A stretch of DNA of 64,000 bases, taken from positions 4,898,001-4,962,000 of the forward strand of contig NZ_CP107785.1 in NCBI RefSeq assembly GCF_036345915.1, written 5' to 3'. The notes beneath the pieces were generated by a model. It made no database searches and was not told the DNA's origin. It saw only the letters and a list, made by a program, of their open reading frames with translations. The translations under genes were made by a program, and so were the position numbers. Shown here one piece after another: positions 1 to 9,936 of this stretch; positions within the stretch are counted from its first letter, which is position 1; each line of letters starts with the position of its first letter. This DNA is from Nocardia sp. NBC_00565 (GTDB lineage: Bacteria > Actinomycetota > Actinomycetes > Mycobacteriales > Mycobacteriaceae).

Positions 1-66
1 TCCGAACGTTACCGCCGCGTCGAGATCGACCCCCGTCGTGCCCGGGTCGGCCGGCATTATCGTCAT
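1..66 (-). CDS. 5' end of probable DHH phosphoesterase (NrnA-like), cut by window edge
   Basis: An ATG at 66-64, 13 bases downstream of the rbfA stop on the same strand, opens a frame that stays open to the window edge (22 codons, starting MTIMPADPGTTG). An in-frame ATG three codons later is an alternative start. Nothing in 22 residues identifies a family. The assignment rests only on gene order: in mycobacteria rbfA is followed by an oligoribonuclease/PAP phosphatase of the DHH family (Rv2837c). Function is therefore inference. Confidence 0.4.
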   Translation of the reverse strand, partial: MTIMPADPGTTGVDLDAAVTFG

Positions 67-79
67 CGCCTACCGCACG

Positions 80-523
80 TCACTCGTCGGTTTCCCGTTC
101 GACCTTGTACGGGTCGGCTTCCCCGGCATGAGTGGCGTTGGCCGCCACCTTCGCCACCTCGTCGTCGGCGGCCCGCGCCCGAGCCAGCAGCTCTTCCATA
201 TCCCGCGCCGCATCGGGCACCTTGTCGAGCACGAACGCAAGCGTCGGGGTGAACTTCACACCGGTACCCGCGCCCACCTTCGAGCGCAGCACACCCTTCG
301 CCTTCTCCAGACCAAGGGCCGCAGCCGTGTAATCCGGTTCGACGTCCAGGCTTTCGCCCATCACCGTGTAGTACACCGTCGCCTCGCGCAGATCACCGGA
401 GACCTTCGTATCGGTGACGGTCACGAAATTCAGACGCGGATCCTTCACCTCGTATTCGATCGCGGTCGCCACGATCGCGGAAATCCGCTTGGCGAGTCGG
501 CGTGCCCTGGCTTGATCCACCAT
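80..523 (-). CDS. rbfA: Ribosome-binding factor A
   Basis: This 147-residue protein begins [17 protein letters not shown] and has the single KH-like RbfA fold, including the [18 protein letters not shown] stretch (about residues 28-45) and the FTPTLAF strand near residue 91. RbfA binds the 30S subunit during late 16S rRNA maturation and cold adaptation. A strong Shine-Dalgarno sequence (GAGGAGGG) sits about 8 bases before the ATG. It is the last complete gene of the rimP-nusA-ylxR-infB-DUF503-rbfA operon. A 140-bp gap to the upstream DUF503 gene carries one copy of the dispersed hairpin repeat. The acidic tail (residues about 125-147) is variable in the family. Confidence 0.95.
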   Translation of the reverse strand: MVDQARARRLAKRISAIVATAIEYEVKDPRLNFVTVTDTKVSGDLREATVYYTVMGESLDVEPDYTAAALGLEKAKGVLRSKVGAGTGVKFTPTLAFVLDKVPDAARDMEELLARARAADDEVAKVAANATHAGEADPYKVERETDE

Positions 524-611
524 GGCTGAACCCTCCTCACATATGCTCTGTTCAAATCTACGACGGGAACGGGGCCCTTCGTGTCACGCAAGCTACCGCC
601 TCCGTGCCCAT

Positions 612-650
612 CGCTGGCGACTGCCTGCAGGTCGCTCGAAATGGTCCGCT
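612..650. repeat. Dispersed hairpin repeat, copy 1 (rbfA-DUF503 intergenic)
   Basis: On the minus strand the sequence TTTCGAGCGACCTGC-AG-GCAGTCGC matches the repeats at 5722-5865, 43011-43041 and 50276-50318. The core folds as GCGA-(C)-CTGC / GCAG-TCGC with a 2-base loop. Here it lies in the 140-bp gap within the operon, between the DUF503 stop and the rbfA ribosome-binding site, where it could form an mRNA hairpin. Confidence 0.7.
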
Positions 651-662
651 CCCACCGCGGGG

Positions 663-953
663 TCAGTCTTCGGGTCCGAAGATCCTGCGGCGTACTGCCA
701 GCAACTCTAACTCCGGACGGGCCGCGACGTGTCGCTCACATTTGTCGAGCACCTCGGTCAGGTGCTCCATACCGGAACTGACCATGGCAACCCCCAGCAG
801 CGAGCGACGGTGGCGGTCGTGTTCCCCACCCTCGGCGGCACTCACACCGAAGCGCTGCAATTCGGCCAGCACGGGCCGGATCACCGAACGCTTCTGCTTC
901 AGCGAATGCACATCTCCGAGCAGGATGTCGAACTCCAGTGCACCCAGGTACAC
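663..953 (-). CDS. DUF503 family protein
   Basis: A 96-residue protein reading VYLGALEFDILLGDVHSLK, the typical start of DUF503 (PF04456), a small family encoded between infB and rbfA in many Gram-positive genomes; its role is unknown. The frame is open further upstream, but the GTG at 953 has a textbook AGGAGG five bases before it and family length fits this start. The C-terminus ends in RRRIFGPED. It is cotranscribed with infB (85 bases upstream). Confidence 0.85.
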   Translation of the reverse strand: MYLGALEFDILLGDVHSLKQKRSVIRPVLAELQRFGVSAAEGGEHDRHRRSLLGVAMVSSGMEHLTEVLDKCERHVAARPELELLAVRRRIFGPED

Positions 954-1038
954 CCAGCCTCCTGATTCGGTACCTACGAGATTGTCTCCGTGGGTCCGGC
1001 ACCGCGTTGACAGCGATGCCGGACCCCGCGGCGAACAA

Positions 1039-4000
1039 TCAGTCGCGCGGCTTCTCGCGCAGCTCGTAGGCCTCGATGACATCGCCTTCCTTGATGTCGT
1101 TGTAGGTCAGCGTCATACCGCATTCGAAGCCCTCGCGGACCTCGGTGACGTCGTCCTTCTCGCGCTTCAAGGTAGAGATCGTGACCGTCTCGGCGACCAC
1201 CACGTTGTCGCGGAGCAAGCGCGCCTTGGCGTTGCGCTTGACCGAACCCGAGGTGACCATGCAGCCGGCGATATTGCCGACCTTCGACGAACGGAAGATC
1301 GCGCGGATCTCCGCCCGGCCCAGCTCGACCTCTTCGTAGATCGGCTTGAGCATGCCCTTGAGGGCCTTCTCGATCTCGTCGATGGCCTGGTAGATCACCG
1401 AGTAGTACCGGATGTCCACACCTTCGCGGTTGGCCAGCTCGGTCGCCTTGCCCTCGGCCCGGACGTTGAACCCGATGATGATCGCGTTCGACGCCGACGC
1501 CAGGTTGACGTTGGTCTCGGTGACGCCACCGACACCGCGGTCGATGACCCGCAGGCGCACCTCGTCGTCGATCTGGATTCCGAGCAGTGCCTCTTCGAGG
1601 GCCTCGACGGTACCGGAGTTGTCGCCCTTGAGGATCAGATTGAGCTCCGAAGTCTCCTTCAGTGCGGCATCCAGATCTTCCAGGCTGATCCGCTTGCGGC
1701 TGCGTGCGGCCAGCGCGTTGCGCTTGCGCGCATTGCGGCGGTCGGCGATCTGGCGGGCGATGCGGTCCTCGTCGACAACCAGCAGGTTGTCACCGGCACC
1801 GGGCACCGACGTGAAGCCGATGACCTGAACCGGCCGCGAGGGCAGCGCCGCGACGACATCGTCGCCGTGCTCGTCGACCATGCGACGGACGCGACCGTAA
1901 GCGTCGCCCGCCACGATCGAGTCACCGACGCGCAGCGTGCCGCGCTGGATGAGCACGGTCGCCACCGGGCCACGGCCGCGGTCGAGGTGCGCCTCGATGG
2001 CGACACCCTGGGCGTCCATATCCGGGTTCGCCCGCAGATCGAGCGCCGCGTCCGCTGTCAGCAGCACCGCCTCGAGCAGCTGCTCGATATTGGTGCCCTG
2101 CTTGGCGGAGATGTCGACGAACATGGTGTCGCCACCGTATTCCTCGGCAACCAGGTTGTATTCGGTCAGCTGCTGCCGGATCTTGTCCGGGTTCGCGCCT
2201 TCCTTGTCGATCTTGTTGACCGCCACCACGATCGGTACATCGGCCGCCTGCGCGTGGTTGATCGCCTCCACCGTCTGCGGCATGACGCCGTCGTCGGCGG
2301 CGACCACCAGGATCGCGATATCGGTGGCCTTCGCACCGCGGGCACGCATGGCGGTGAACGCCTCGTGACCCGGGGTGTCGATGAAGGTGATGAGCCGGTC
2401 GTTATCGCCCAGATGGGTGAGCACCTGGTAGGCACCGATGTGCTGGGTGATGCCACCGGCCTCGCCCTCACGGACATTGGCCTTACGGATCGTGTCGAGC
2501 AGTCGGGTCTTACCGTGGTCGACGTGACCCATGACGGTCACCACCGGCGGACGCTGCTCGAGATCCTCTTCGCCGCCTTCGTCCTCACCGTAGGTCAGGT
2601 CGAACGATTCCAGCAGCTCGCGGTCCTCGTCCTCGGGGCTGACCACGTGCACGACGTAGTTCATCTCGCTGCCGAGCAGCTCGAGGGTCTCGTCGTTCAC
2701 CGACTGGGTCGCGGTGACCATCTCGCCGAGGTTGAACAAGGCCTGTACCAAGGCAGCCGGGTTCGCATCGATCTTCTCCGCGAAATCCGACAGCGAGGCG
2801 CCACGGGCGAGACGGATGATCTCGCCGTTGCCGCGCGGCAGCCGCACACCACCGATGGCGGGGGCTTGCATGCTTTCGTACTCGGCGCGCTTCGCCCGCT
2901 TCGACTTACGGCCACGACGCGGAGCACCACCGGGACGACCGAACGCACCGGCCGCACCGCCACGGCCACCGGGACCACCCGGACGACCGCCGCCACCGCC
3001 GCCGGGACGACCACGGAAACCACCGGCCGCGGGAGCACCGGCACCGGCACCGGGCGCACCCGTGCCGCCGCCACCCTGGCCGCCGCGGTAGCCGCCGCCA
3101 CCGCCACCACCGCCGGGACGACCGCCGCCGCCACCCGGGGCACCGCCCGGACGACCCGGACGACCCGCACCTGCGCCGCCGCCCGGACCCGGACGGGCCG
3201 AACGCGCGGGCATGGCACCGGGATTCGGGCGCGGTGGCATCGAGCCGGGGCTCGGCCGCGGCCCACCGGGACGCGGACCGCCCTGGCCCGGAGACGGACG
3301 CCGCTCGCCCTGGGCACCGCCCGGACGGGGACCGCCCTGGGCCGGACCCGGACGCGGACCCTGGCCGGGACCCGGACGGGGTCCACTCTGGCCGGGGGCC
3401 GGACGCGCGGCGGGACGCTCACGATCGGGCGCCGAAGAGAAGGGGTTGTTGCCGACGCGCGGGGTCTTCGGCCCCGGCTTCGGGCCAGCGGCAGCCGGAC
3501 CACCTGGACGCGGACCGCCCTGGGCCGGAGCGCCGGGACGCTGCTGCTGACCGGGACGTGCGCCACCCGGTGTCGGGCGCGGACCGCCATGAGCCGGTGT
3601 GCCCTGCCCCGGAGCGTGCTGGGGCGGCGCGGCCTTCGCGACCGGAGCCGCGGGGGTCTGCTGAACCGGCGCGGTTTCCCGTGCGGCGGGCTTGGCCGCC
3701 GGGCCGGGACGCGCGGCCGGGCTGGGGCGAACACCCTCGGACGGCCGGGCGGCCGGAGCCGCCGTCTCACGGGCGGTCGGAGCCGCCGGGGTCGCTGCCT
3801 GCACGGGCGCAGGAGCCTGGGTACGTGGACCCGGACGCGGACCGCCACCTGCGGCGGGCTTCGCGCCCGGAGCACTCGATGCGGGACCGGGTCGCGACCC
3901 GGACTTCGCTGTGCCGTTGGTCGGCGCGGACTTCCCCGCCACCGACTCGCGCAGCCGCCGTGCGACGGGTGCTTCCACCGTCGAGGACGCCGACTTCACG

Positions 4001-4092
4001 AACTCGCCCTGCTCCTTGAGCGTTGCGAGTAGTTCTTTGCTCGTGACACCGAGTTCTTTGGCCAACTCGTGCACGCGGGCCTTGCCTGCCAC
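1039..4092 (-). CDS. infB: Translation initiation factor IF-2
   Basis: GTPase that delivers fMet-tRNA to the 30S subunit. The protein has an N-terminal IF2_N helix ([16 protein letters not shown]), a long Pro/Gly/Arg-rich linker of about 350 residues, a second IF2_N motif, and then the G domain with [16 protein letters not shown] and NKID. Two EF-Tu-like beta barrels and the IF2 C-domain follow, ending in [10 protein letters not shown] place the start at GTG 4092 ([10 protein letters not shown]), preceded by GAGGAG. An upstream GTG at 4104 would add four residues. At 1017 residues it is long for the family because of the linker. Long open frames on the opposite strand here are composition artefacts. 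Confidence 0.97.
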   Translation of the reverse strand: MAGKARVHELAKELGVTSKELLATLKEQGEFVKSASSTVEAPVARRLRESVAGKSAPTNGTAKSGSRPGPASSAPGAKPAAGGGPRPGPRTQAPAPVQAATPAAPTARETAAPAARPSEGVRPSPAARPGPAAKPAARETAPVQQTPAAPVAKAAPPQHAPGQGTPAHGGPRPTPGGARPGQQQRPGAPAQGGPRPGGPAAAGPKPGPKTPRVGNNPFSSAPDRERPAARPAPGQSGPRPGPGQGPRPGPAQGGPRPGGAQGERRPSPGQGGPRPGGPRPSPGSMPPRPNPGAMPARSARPGPGGGAGAGRPGRPGGAPGGGGGRPGGGGGGGGYRGGQGGGGTGAPGAGAGAPAAGGFRGRPGGGGGGRPGGPGGRGGAAGAFGRPGGAPRRGRKSKRAKRAEYESMQAPAIGGVRLPRGNGEIIRLARGASLSDFAEKIDANPAALVQALFNLGEMVTATQSVNDETLELLGSEMNYVVHVVSPEDEDRELLESFDLTYGEDEGGEEDLEQRPPVVTVMGHVDHGKTRLLDTIRKANVREGEAGGITQHIGAYQVLTHLGDNDRLITFIDTPGHEAFTAMRARGAKATDIAILVVAADDGVMPQTVEAINHAQAADVPIVVAVNKIDKEGANPDKIRQQLTEYNLVAEEYGGDTMFVDISAKQGTNIEQLLEAVLLTADAALDLRANPDMDAQGVAIEAHLDRGRGPVATVLIQRGTLRVGDSIVAGDAYGRVRRMVDEHGDDVVAALPSRPVQVIGFTSVPGAGDNLLVVDEDRIARQIADRRNARKRNALAARSRKRISLEDLDAALKETSELNLILKGDNSGTVEALEEALLGIQIDDEVRLRVIDRGVGGVTETNVNLASASNAIIIGFNVRAEGKATELANREGVDIRYYSVIYQAIDEIEKALKGMLKPIYEEVELGRAEIRAIFRSSKVGNIAGCMVTSGSVKRNAKARLLRDNVVVAETVTISTLKREKDDVTEVREGFECGMTLTYNDIKEGDVIEAYELREKPRD

Positions 4093-4200
4093 TGCTCTCC
4101 TCACTGAGAGGTCGAGCAGTGCCTCCGCCTAGGGAAGGCGGGCCCGCACGACCTCGGGTTATCTCCGATGGACGTTCATCGTTGGTGCTTCACGGTGTGC

Positions 4201-4659
4201 TCATGAGTGCTCGTGCCTGTTCTCGAGGTACTTATCCAGGGCTGAGATATCCAGTTGTCCGGACACTCGTAGTGCTCTGCCGAATGCTCGGCGTCGTTCT
4301 GCTGTGCGCAAACAAACTGAAACGGGGTGCAGCCAGGCACCCCGTCCGGGAAGTCTGCGCCGCGGATCGGGAACTATCACAAAAAGGTGGGAACCGTCAC
4401 CGGTCTCACAATCCTGCGCCACGACCCGCAACAGGTCGACAGCCAACTCGCGCTTCCGGCACCCGATGCACGTCCGCACCGGAGCCGATCGGCGCTGGGG
4501 CGCCGGGACTTGCTCGGTAGTACGTTCGGACAGAGGAACCGAAGGCTCGCGTTGAACCTGAGACCACTCTACCGCTGTCCCGCTCGGAACACCGAACCCC
4601 GCCCCCGCGGAAGTTGTGAACACATCATCCGGTGGGCTCGATTCGCGGGAATCGGTCAA
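4201..4659 (-). CDS. ylxR: YlxR family RNA-binding protein (DUF448)
   Basis: The YlxR domain occupies residues about 58-135 and shows the signature [11 protein letters not shown], followed by a PGRGAWLHP segment and a basic helix. YlxR proteins are small RNA-binding or nucleoid-associated factors encoded between nusA and infB. The ATG at 4659 overlaps the nusA stop as ATGA, suggesting translational coupling. This start gives a poorly conserved acidic leader of about 55 residues, so a later internal start is possible. 109 bases separate it from infB. Confidence 0.85.
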   Translation of the reverse strand: MTDSRESSPPDDVFTTSAGAGFGVPSGTAVEWSQVQREPSVPLSERTTEQVPAPQRRSAPVRTCIGCRKRELAVDLLRVVAQDCETGDGSHLFVIVPDPRRRLPGRGAWLHPVSVCLRTAERRRAFGRALRVSGQLDISALDKYLENRHEHS

Positions 4660-5687
4660 CTCCGATGCGCCTCCGTCCGCACGCTGCCGCCGCCCATATC
4701 GGGCGCGGCGTCACTGCGGATATCGATCCGCCAACCGGTCAGGCGAGCCGCCAACCTGGCGTTCTGTCCTTCTTTACCGATGGCGAGCGACAGCTGGAAG
4801 TCCGGCACCACCACCCGCGCGGCACGCGCCTCCGGGTCAACGATGGTGACCGAGACCACCTTCGAGGGCGAAAGCGCATTGCCGACGAAAGTCGCCGGAT
4901 CATCCGCGTAATCGATGATGTCGATCTTCTCGCCGGCCAGTTCGCTCATCACGTTGCGCACGCGCTGTCCCATCGGGCCGATGCACGCGCCCTTGGCATT
5001 GACGCCGGGCACGGTGGTACGGACCGCGATCTTGGAGCGGTGCCCGGCCTCGCGGGCGACGGCGACGATCTCGACCGAGCCGTCCGCGATCTCCGGCACC
5101 TCGAGTGCGAACAGTCGGCGCACCAGATTCGGGTGGGTGCGCGAGAGGGTGATCTGCGGACCGCGCGAGCCGCGCGAGACACCGACGACGTAGCACTTGA
5201 TCCGGTCGCCGTGCTCGTAGCTCTCGCCCGGCACCTGCTCGGCGGATGGGATCAGGCCCTCGGTGCCGTGCAGTTCGCTGCCGATGCGCACCACCACGGT
5301 GCCGCGGGCGTTGGCCCGGGCATCGCGCTGGACCACACCGCCGACGATATCGCCCTCGTGAGTGGAGAACTCGCCGAAGGACTTCTCGTTCTCGGCATCA
5401 CGCAGCCGCTGCAGCACGACCTGGCGCGCGGTGGTCGCGGCGATCCGGCCGAAACCCTCTGGGGTGTCATCCCATTCGGAGATCATATTGCCGTCGGCGT
5501 CGAGCTCACGGGCCATCACCCGGACCACGCCGGTCTTCTGATTGATATCGATGCGCGCGTTGGGCTGGTGGCCCTCGGTGTGGCGGTAGGCCGTGAGCAG
5601 TGCCGACTCGATCGCGGAGATCACGGTCTCGATCGAGATCCCTTTGTCGGCGACAATCGCACGCAGGGCTTCGATTTCGATGTTCAT
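4656..5687 (-). CDS. nusA: Transcription termination/antitermination factor NusA
   Basis: 343 residues, the usual actinobacterial length. An N-terminal NusA domain ([18 protein letters not shown]), an S1 domain (about residues 110-180), and KH domains with the [18 protein letters not shown] and [17 protein letters not shown] motifs are readable. It binds RNA polymerase and nascent RNA, tuning pausing, termination and rRNA antitermination. The start overlaps the rimP stop (ATGA) and the stop overlaps the ylxR start (ATGA), so the three genes are tightly coupled. Confidence 0.97.
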   Translation of the reverse strand: MNIEIEALRAIVADKGISIETVISAIESALLTAYRHTEGHQPNARIDINQKTGVVRVMARELDADGNMISEWDDTPEGFGRIAATTARQVVLQRLRDAENEKSFGEFSTHEGDIVGGVVQRDARANARGTVVVRIGSELHGTEGLIPSAEQVPGESYEHGDRIKCYVVGVSRGSRGPQITLSRTHPNLVRRLFALEVPEIADGSVEIVAVAREAGHRSKIAVRTTVPGVNAKGACIGPMGQRVRNVMSELAGEKIDIIDYADDPATFVGNALSPSKVVSVTIVDPEARAARVVVPDFQLSLAIGKEGQNARLAARLTGWRIDIRSDAAPDMGGGSVRTEAHRS

Positions 5688-6499
5688 TCCACGATCCCTT
5701 CGGTCGGCGAATCGGACGCTGTGCTGTTTCGAGCGACCTGCGAGCAGTCGCTAGCGGTGCTGTTTCGAGCGACCTGCGACCGGTCGCTAGCGGTGCTGTT
5801 TCGAGCGACCTGCGACCGGTCGCTAGCGGTGCTGTTTCGAGCGACCTGCGACCGGTCGCTGACGGCTACTGATTCAGTTGATGGTGCATCGGTTGTTCCC
5901 TGGACATCGGCGGTGGGGTCCACCGCTTCTTCTGCCCCCGGCCGCGGACGGCCGGGTGCGACTCCACCGGTGAGTTCCAGCTCCCGAGCGCCGGGCGGAT
6001 TGAACTCCACCTGGACGACGGCCTCGGCGATATCGGCCAGCGCGACGGTGACCCGATGCGGCTTGTTCTTGCCGCCCAGCACCAGCGCGACCGCGTCATC
6101 GGTGAGCAGGCCGACCCTGGCCTCGAACTTGTCCGATGCCTTCGGATCCGGCGAGGCCGCGCCGGAGCGTAGCTTGATCCGGACCTTGCGACCCTGAGCG
6201 CGACGCCAGTGTCGATCGGCGGTCAGTGGACGGTCGATGCCGGGGCTGGTCACTTCGAGCAGGTAGGGGGTCTCGCCGAATTCGCCCGCCGCGTCGAGGA
6301 CCTCGGATAGGTCCGTGCTCAGCTGCGCAATGGAATCCAGATCGGAGGCCGCATCACTGTCCACGATCACCTGCACCCGAGCCAGCGCATCCACATGCTT
6401 GCCCGCCGTCGAGATCTCGACACCCTCGAGGTCGAATCCTCGGCGCTCGACGAGTCCAGCAACAAGCTGGCTCACCCTTTCCTCGGTCGGCATGGGCAT
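5684..6499 (-). CDS. rimP: Ribosome maturation factor RimP with repeat-extended C-terminus
   Basis: Residues 1 to about 185 match RimP, needed for 30S assembly: an N-terminal alpha/beta domain with [15 protein letters not shown] and a C-terminal SH3-like domain with [18 protein letters not shown]. RimP is normally about 150-190 residues; this one has 271. Residues 211-259 consist of four 12-residue repeats ([12 protein letters not shown] or close variants), encoded by four in-frame copies of a 36-bp repeat. The repeats sit between a low-complexity linker and a short natural-looking end ([10 protein letters not shown]) whose stop overlaps nusA. This is most simply an intergenic-type repeat that invaded and amplified inside a dispensable tail. 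Confidence 0.93.
   Translation of the reverse strand: MPMPTEERVSQLVAGLVERRGFDLEGVEISTAGKHVDALARVQVIVDSDAASDLDSIAQLSTDLSEVLDAAGEFGETPYLLEVTSPGIDRPLTADRHWRRAQGRKVRIKLRSGAASPDPKASDKFEARVGLLTDDAVALVLGGKNKPHRVTVALADIAEAVVQVEFNPPGARELELTGGVAPGRPRPGAEEAVDPTADVQGTTDAPSTESVAVSDRSQVARNSTASDRSQVARNSTASDRSQVARNSTASDCSQVARNSTASDSPTEGIVE
5722..5865. repeat. Four tandem 36-bp copies of the dispersed hairpin repeat inside rimP
   Basis: The 9-mer TGCTGTTTC begins at 5722, 5758, 5794 and 5830, an exact 36-bp period. Copy 1 keeps the CTGC-GA-GCAG core found elsewhere. Copies 2-4 instead carry CTGCGACCGGTCGC and are nearly identical, which indicates recent amplification of one variant. Since 36 is a multiple of three, the rimP frame is preserved. 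Confidence 0.95.
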
Positions 6500-6706
6500 G
6501 TGAGGCGGCTCCTGGTTCAGTTGTCAGACGGCTGGCATATTTTCTCTACCGAAGGTCTAGCGTAACGCGCCCCGAGAGTGTAAAGGACCAGCGGCCTCGA
6601 GCAAGTTTCCTGGCCACGCGCCCGCCAGGCGATGCGGCGGGTGCCGCACCGACCGTGCGGTAGGCGCCTGGTCGGCGGCGCCGCGCGAATCTGGCACGAT
6701 GGTGCC

Positions 6707-7333
6707 GTGCCCATCCGCCTTCCCGCCCCGCCGCGTGCCGGGTGCACTTCCGGCATCCCCATCGACCGGCACCCCTCCCAGCACCGCGACGTTGGTGTCG
6801 GTCGACCGAATATCGTCGACCGCCGGACCGCATTGCGGCTGGCAGGCGGCACAACGGTGGGTGCGCTAACCATCGGCGCGGTTTCCGGTTGTACGGACAA
6901 AACGGTATACGAACCCGATCCCCTTGCCGCACAGGAGGTCCTGGCGCGTGCCGACGCCGCGGCCGCGACCGCCGCGATCGCGTTGGCACCGCAGCAGCAC
7001 GCCGCGCTGACCGCGATCGCCGGCGAACGCACCGCACACGCCGACGCGCTACGCGCCGAAATCAACCGGGTGATCGGCGTTTACGGCGACGGCACCACCC
7101 CGATTCACCGCACCCGCGACCGCGCCACGCCCGCCTCGGGGCCCTCCCCCGCGGCATCGGGCACGGCGGTGCCGCCCACTGCGCCGCCGAGCGTCGATGA
7201 GCTGCGCGCGCGGCTCGCCAAGTCCCAGCAGTCCGCCGGTGACCTCGCCCGCACCCAATCCGGTTATCGGGCAGGCCTGTTGGCCTCGATCAGCGCATCG
7301 TGCGCCGCCCAAGCGGGGGTATTGCTGGCATGA
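6707..7333 (+). CDS. Tat-type lipoprotein of unknown function (Rv2843-like position)
   Basis: Divergent from rimP. A twin-arginine segment (DRRTALRLAGG) is followed by a hydrophobic stretch and a lipobox ending GAVSGC, so the mature protein probably begins at that Cys and is exported folded. The rest is Ala-rich helical sequence with a Pro/Ala linker and a C-terminal helix; I recognise no catalytic motif. The GTG at 6707 is the best start I can see, without a clear Shine-Dalgarno; an ATG at 6632 is in frame. The stop overlaps the next gene (ATGA). The pair matches the position of Rv2843-Rv2844, so a shared role is likely but unknown. Confidence 0.65.
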   Translation: MPIRLPAPPRAGCTSGIPIDRHPSQHRDVGVGRPNIVDRRTALRLAGGTTVGALTIGAVSGCTDKTVYEPDPLAAQEVLARADAAAATAAIALAPQQHAALTAIAGERTAHADALRAEINRVIGVYGDGTTPIHRTRDRATPASGPSPAASGTAVPPTAPPSVDELRARLAKSQQSAGDLARTQSGYRAGLLASISASCAAQAGVLLA

Positions 7334-7764
7334 CCGAAACCGAACGCCAAGCCCTGCTCGACGCGCTGCGCGCCGAGTACGCGGCGGTGTACGCCTACGG
7401 CGTGATCGCGGCCTACGCCGCCGCCGAACGCACTCGCTTGGTCGCGCAGGACACCGCCGCCCATCGCGCTCGCCGTGACACCACCATCGACGCCCTGACC
7501 GCGGCGGGCGTCAGCGCACCACCACCGGACGCCGCCTACACGGTCCCGTTCCCGGTGACCGGCCCGATCGACGCGGCGCGCCTGGCCGCCACCGTCGAAA
7601 CCGATACCGCGGTCGCCTGGCGCTCGGTGGTCGAACGCGCCGACAGTCAACCGACCCGCCGCACGGGCATCGACGCCCTCACCGAATGCGCCCTCCGCCT
7701 GGCCGCCTGGCAGTCCATCCTCGGCGCCAACCCGCCTACCGTCCCCTTCCCCGGCAAGGCCTGA
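7330..7764 (+). CDS. DUF4439 ferritin-like protein
   Basis: A 144-residue, almost all-helical, Ala-rich protein (MTETERQALLDALRAEYAAVY) resembling DUF4439, a ferritin-like four-helix family placed beside proS and rimP in actinomycetes (Rv2844 position). Glu and His residues are present in the helices, but I cannot confirm a di-iron site. Translation is coupled to the lipoprotein upstream (ATGA). A strong bidirectional terminator follows at 7863. Confidence 0.7.
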   Translation: MTETERQALLDALRAEYAAVYAYGVIAAYAAAERTRLVAQDTAAHRARRDTTIDALTAAGVSAPPPDAAYTVPFPVTGPIDAARLAATVETDTAVAWRSVVERADSQPTRRTGIDALTECALRLAAWQSILGANPPTVPFPGKA

Positions 7765-7862
7765 CCCAACCCGGCTGTCGGCCTTCGCACCCTTATAGGC
7801 ATCCACAGTGCGTGCGAAGGCCGGCAAAAGGTGCGGGGATTCGGCCGGGCGGGCGGTATCGG

Positions 7863-7892
7863 ATCGGCCGCCCCTGAGTGGGGGCGGCCGAT
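7863..7892. terminator. Bidirectional intrinsic terminator
   Basis: A perfect 12-bp inverted repeat (ATCGGCCGCCCC ... GGGGCGGCCGAT, loop TGAGTG) lies between the convergent DUF4439 and acyl-CoA dehydrogenase genes. Confidence 0.85.
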
Positions 7893-7906
7893 TCGAACTG
7901 TGGTGG

Positions 7907-9658
7907 CTACGGGCGCATTTCGTAGGCGCCGTCGTAGGAGGCGACCCGGGTCCAGACGCGGTCGAAGCGGTCGCGGTCGGTGACCGGCGGGCGCAGGGAC
8001 GAGGCGGCCCAGGCCTGCTGGCCGGGGGTCGCGGAGGGTTTGCCGTAGAGGGTGGTGGCGTAGCCGTTGAAGTCGCGGATCTGGAAGTCGAAGATCTGGT
8101 CGAGTACGTCGCGGTCCAGACCGGTGATCGCGGCCTGCTCCAGGATCAGCTGGCCGTAGACCACCAGGGAGAACAGGTGGCCGATGGTCAGCATGAAGTC
8201 CAGATCCTTCTGCTGGTCGGCGTCGGGAGCGGCCGTGGTCAACAGGGTGCGCAGCGCTTGGGCCTGCTCGTAGAAGCGGGCCACGTTCGGCACGTCGGTG
8301 TGCTTGTCGTAGACCGGGGTCCAGTCGGCGAACTGCACCTTGCCCGCACCGCGGGCCGGGCCCTGGTGGAAGAAGAACTCGTCGTCGGCCGCGTCGAGCC
8401 GGGTGCCGACCTCCGGGTAGTCCTTCGGGGTGAACAGGTAGTTCGGCATGAACTTCAGGATCTGGCCGACATTGACGTGGACGGTGCCCTCGAGCCGCGG
8501 CAGCGTGCCGATGTAGCGCGCGACCTGGGCGAAGTAGGTGTTCTTCTCGAATCCCTTGGCCGCCAGCACATCCAGCAGCAGCGTCATGACGATCTCGCCC
8601 TCGGAGGTCACCTTGGACTTGGTCATCGGGTTGAACAGCAGGTAGCGGCGGTCCTCGAGGCTCGCGGTGCGGAAGTAGTCGACGGCGCGGTCGCTGAACA
8701 GCTTCATCGCGGTGATACGGGCGTAGGCATCGACGAAGTTCGTCCGCACATGCGGAAAGTCGGTGACGGGGTTGCCGTAGAGGATGCGGTTGTTCGAATG
8801 CGTGATGGCCTCGTAGAACGAGTGCTCGACCATGCCGATGCTGCCGTGGCACAGATTGAACTTGCCGACATTGACGGTGTTCAGCGCGGCGGAGAAGGCC
8901 TCGGGACCGGTGGACAGAATGTCGGCGGCGGTCACCGGGTAGTCGTGCAACGCGAAGGTGCTGACGTAGAGCTGACCGTGGATGACGTTATCGATGAGCT
9001 CGTAGTTGTCGTGACGGCTGTCGGCGGCGAACCAGATGTAGCCGTCTGCGCCCTCGATATCGGCGCGGCGCGAGAAGACCGACACCATGCTCGCGACATT
9101 GCCGTTGCCGATGTAGTACTTGACGCCATTGGCGCGGAACAGGATTCCGGCCGCGGCATCGGCGCTGCCCGGCTCGGTCGGTGTCAGGACCAGGTCGGTG
9201 TTGTAGATGTCGGCGCCGTGGTCACGCTCGGACAGACCGAACGCCATCACCTGGCCATCGGCGAGATCGGCGGCGGCGCGCTGCTTGGCGGCCGCATTGT
9301 CGCTCTGCCAGATCGGGCCCAGGCCCAGGATGGTGACCTGCTCGGCGTACCAATACGCGAGTCCGTAGAACCCGAAGATCTCCGACAGCGCCGCATTGCG
9401 GGCCGCGTCCCAGCGCCGGTTCTCGTCGCCGTCGGCATAGGCGGCGGGCGTCAGGAAGGTCGCGAACAGTTTCTCCTTCTTGACGAACTCGAGAAACTCC
9501 GACACCCACGCCGCATCGGCGTCATCGGCCAGCAACTGCCGCTTCCCCCGCGCTTCGAACCACGCGATGGTCGCCTTCAGCAGCCGCCGCGTCTCGGCGT
9601 CGAAATGCTGCGGATCGTAGGTGGCGGGGTTGAACAACAACGCGTCGGTGCTCGTCAT
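7907..9658 (-). CDS. Acyl-CoA dehydrogenase family protein
   Basis: A 583-residue flavoprotein of the acyl-CoA dehydrogenase fold. The FAD/substrate region includes MAFGLSERDHGADI (about residue 142), a central beta domain and the helical C-terminal domain. It is longer than classical short/medium-chain enzymes (about 380) and resembles the long actinobacterial acyl-CoA dehydrogenases with extended termini. Substrate cannot be inferred; I could not assign the catalytic Glu with confidence. It stands alone between two terminators, so it is probably monocistronic. Confidence 0.85.
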   Translation of the reverse strand: MTSTDALLFNPATYDPQHFDAETRRLLKATIAWFEARGKRQLLADDADAAWVSEFLEFVKKEKLFATFLTPAAYADGDENRRWDAARNAALSEIFGFYGLAYWYAEQVTILGLGPIWQSDNAAAKQRAAADLADGQVMAFGLSERDHGADIYNTDLVLTPTEPGSADAAAGILFRANGVKYYIGNGNVASMVSVFSRRADIEGADGYIWFAADSRHDNYELIDNVIHGQLYVSTFALHDYPVTAADILSTGPEAFSAALNTVNVGKFNLCHGSIGMVEHSFYEAITHSNNRILYGNPVTDFPHVRTNFVDAYARITAMKLFSDRAVDYFRTASLEDRRYLLFNPMTKSKVTSEGEIVMTLLLDVLAAKGFEKNTYFAQVARYIGTLPRLEGTVHVNVGQILKFMPNYLFTPKDYPEVGTRLDAADDEFFFHQGPARGAGKVQFADWTPVYDKHTDVPNVARFYEQAQALRTLLTTAAPDADQQKDLDFMLTIGHLFSLVVYGQLILEQAAITGLDRDVLDQIFDFQIRDFNGYATTLYGKPSATPGQQAWAASSLRPPVTDRDRFDRVWTRVASYDGAYEMRP

Positions 9659-9888
9659 GCCGCTAACTTACCAGCGGGTAACAGCAGCGTGGAGCGGGTC
9701 CAGGAATACCGAAGCGGCGAATAATGCCTACGGAACCGTAGGGCCGGGAGACGACAGGTGGCACGTCCCGGGGTTACCACACCACGCGCCCCGACCCCGT
9801 CGACTGGGCTGCTGTCGCTATCAGCGTTGCCGCAGTCGCCGGGTCCTTACTCATTGGTCAGGTTGTGGAGGGCTAGGTAGGTCCCCCA

Positions 9889-9920
9889 GGATGGGGCGTC
9901 GTAACGGCGGCGCCCCATCC
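9889..9920 (-). terminator. Intrinsic terminator of proS
   Basis: A 10-bp perfect stem (GGATGGGGCG ... CGCCCCATCC) with a 12-base loop lies 17 bases past the proS stop. Confidence 0.75.
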
Positions 9921-9936
9921 GCAACCATCACAGGAC

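Noticed and set aside
502..4032. A 1176-codon open frame on the plus strand opposite infB and DUF503
   Set aside because: It is antisense to infB, whose domains are unmistakable. High GC and the Pro/Gly/Arg-rich linker suppress stops on the opposite strand; the translation is low-complexity without a family.
5722..5865. CRISPR-like array
   Set aside because: The repeats are directly adjacent with a 36-bp period and no unique spacers, and are translated in frame in rimP.
9659..9936. A possible small gene between the acyl-CoA dehydrogenase and proS
   Set aside because: The only supported feature is the proS terminator; the frames here have no start with a ribosome-binding site and no family pattern.
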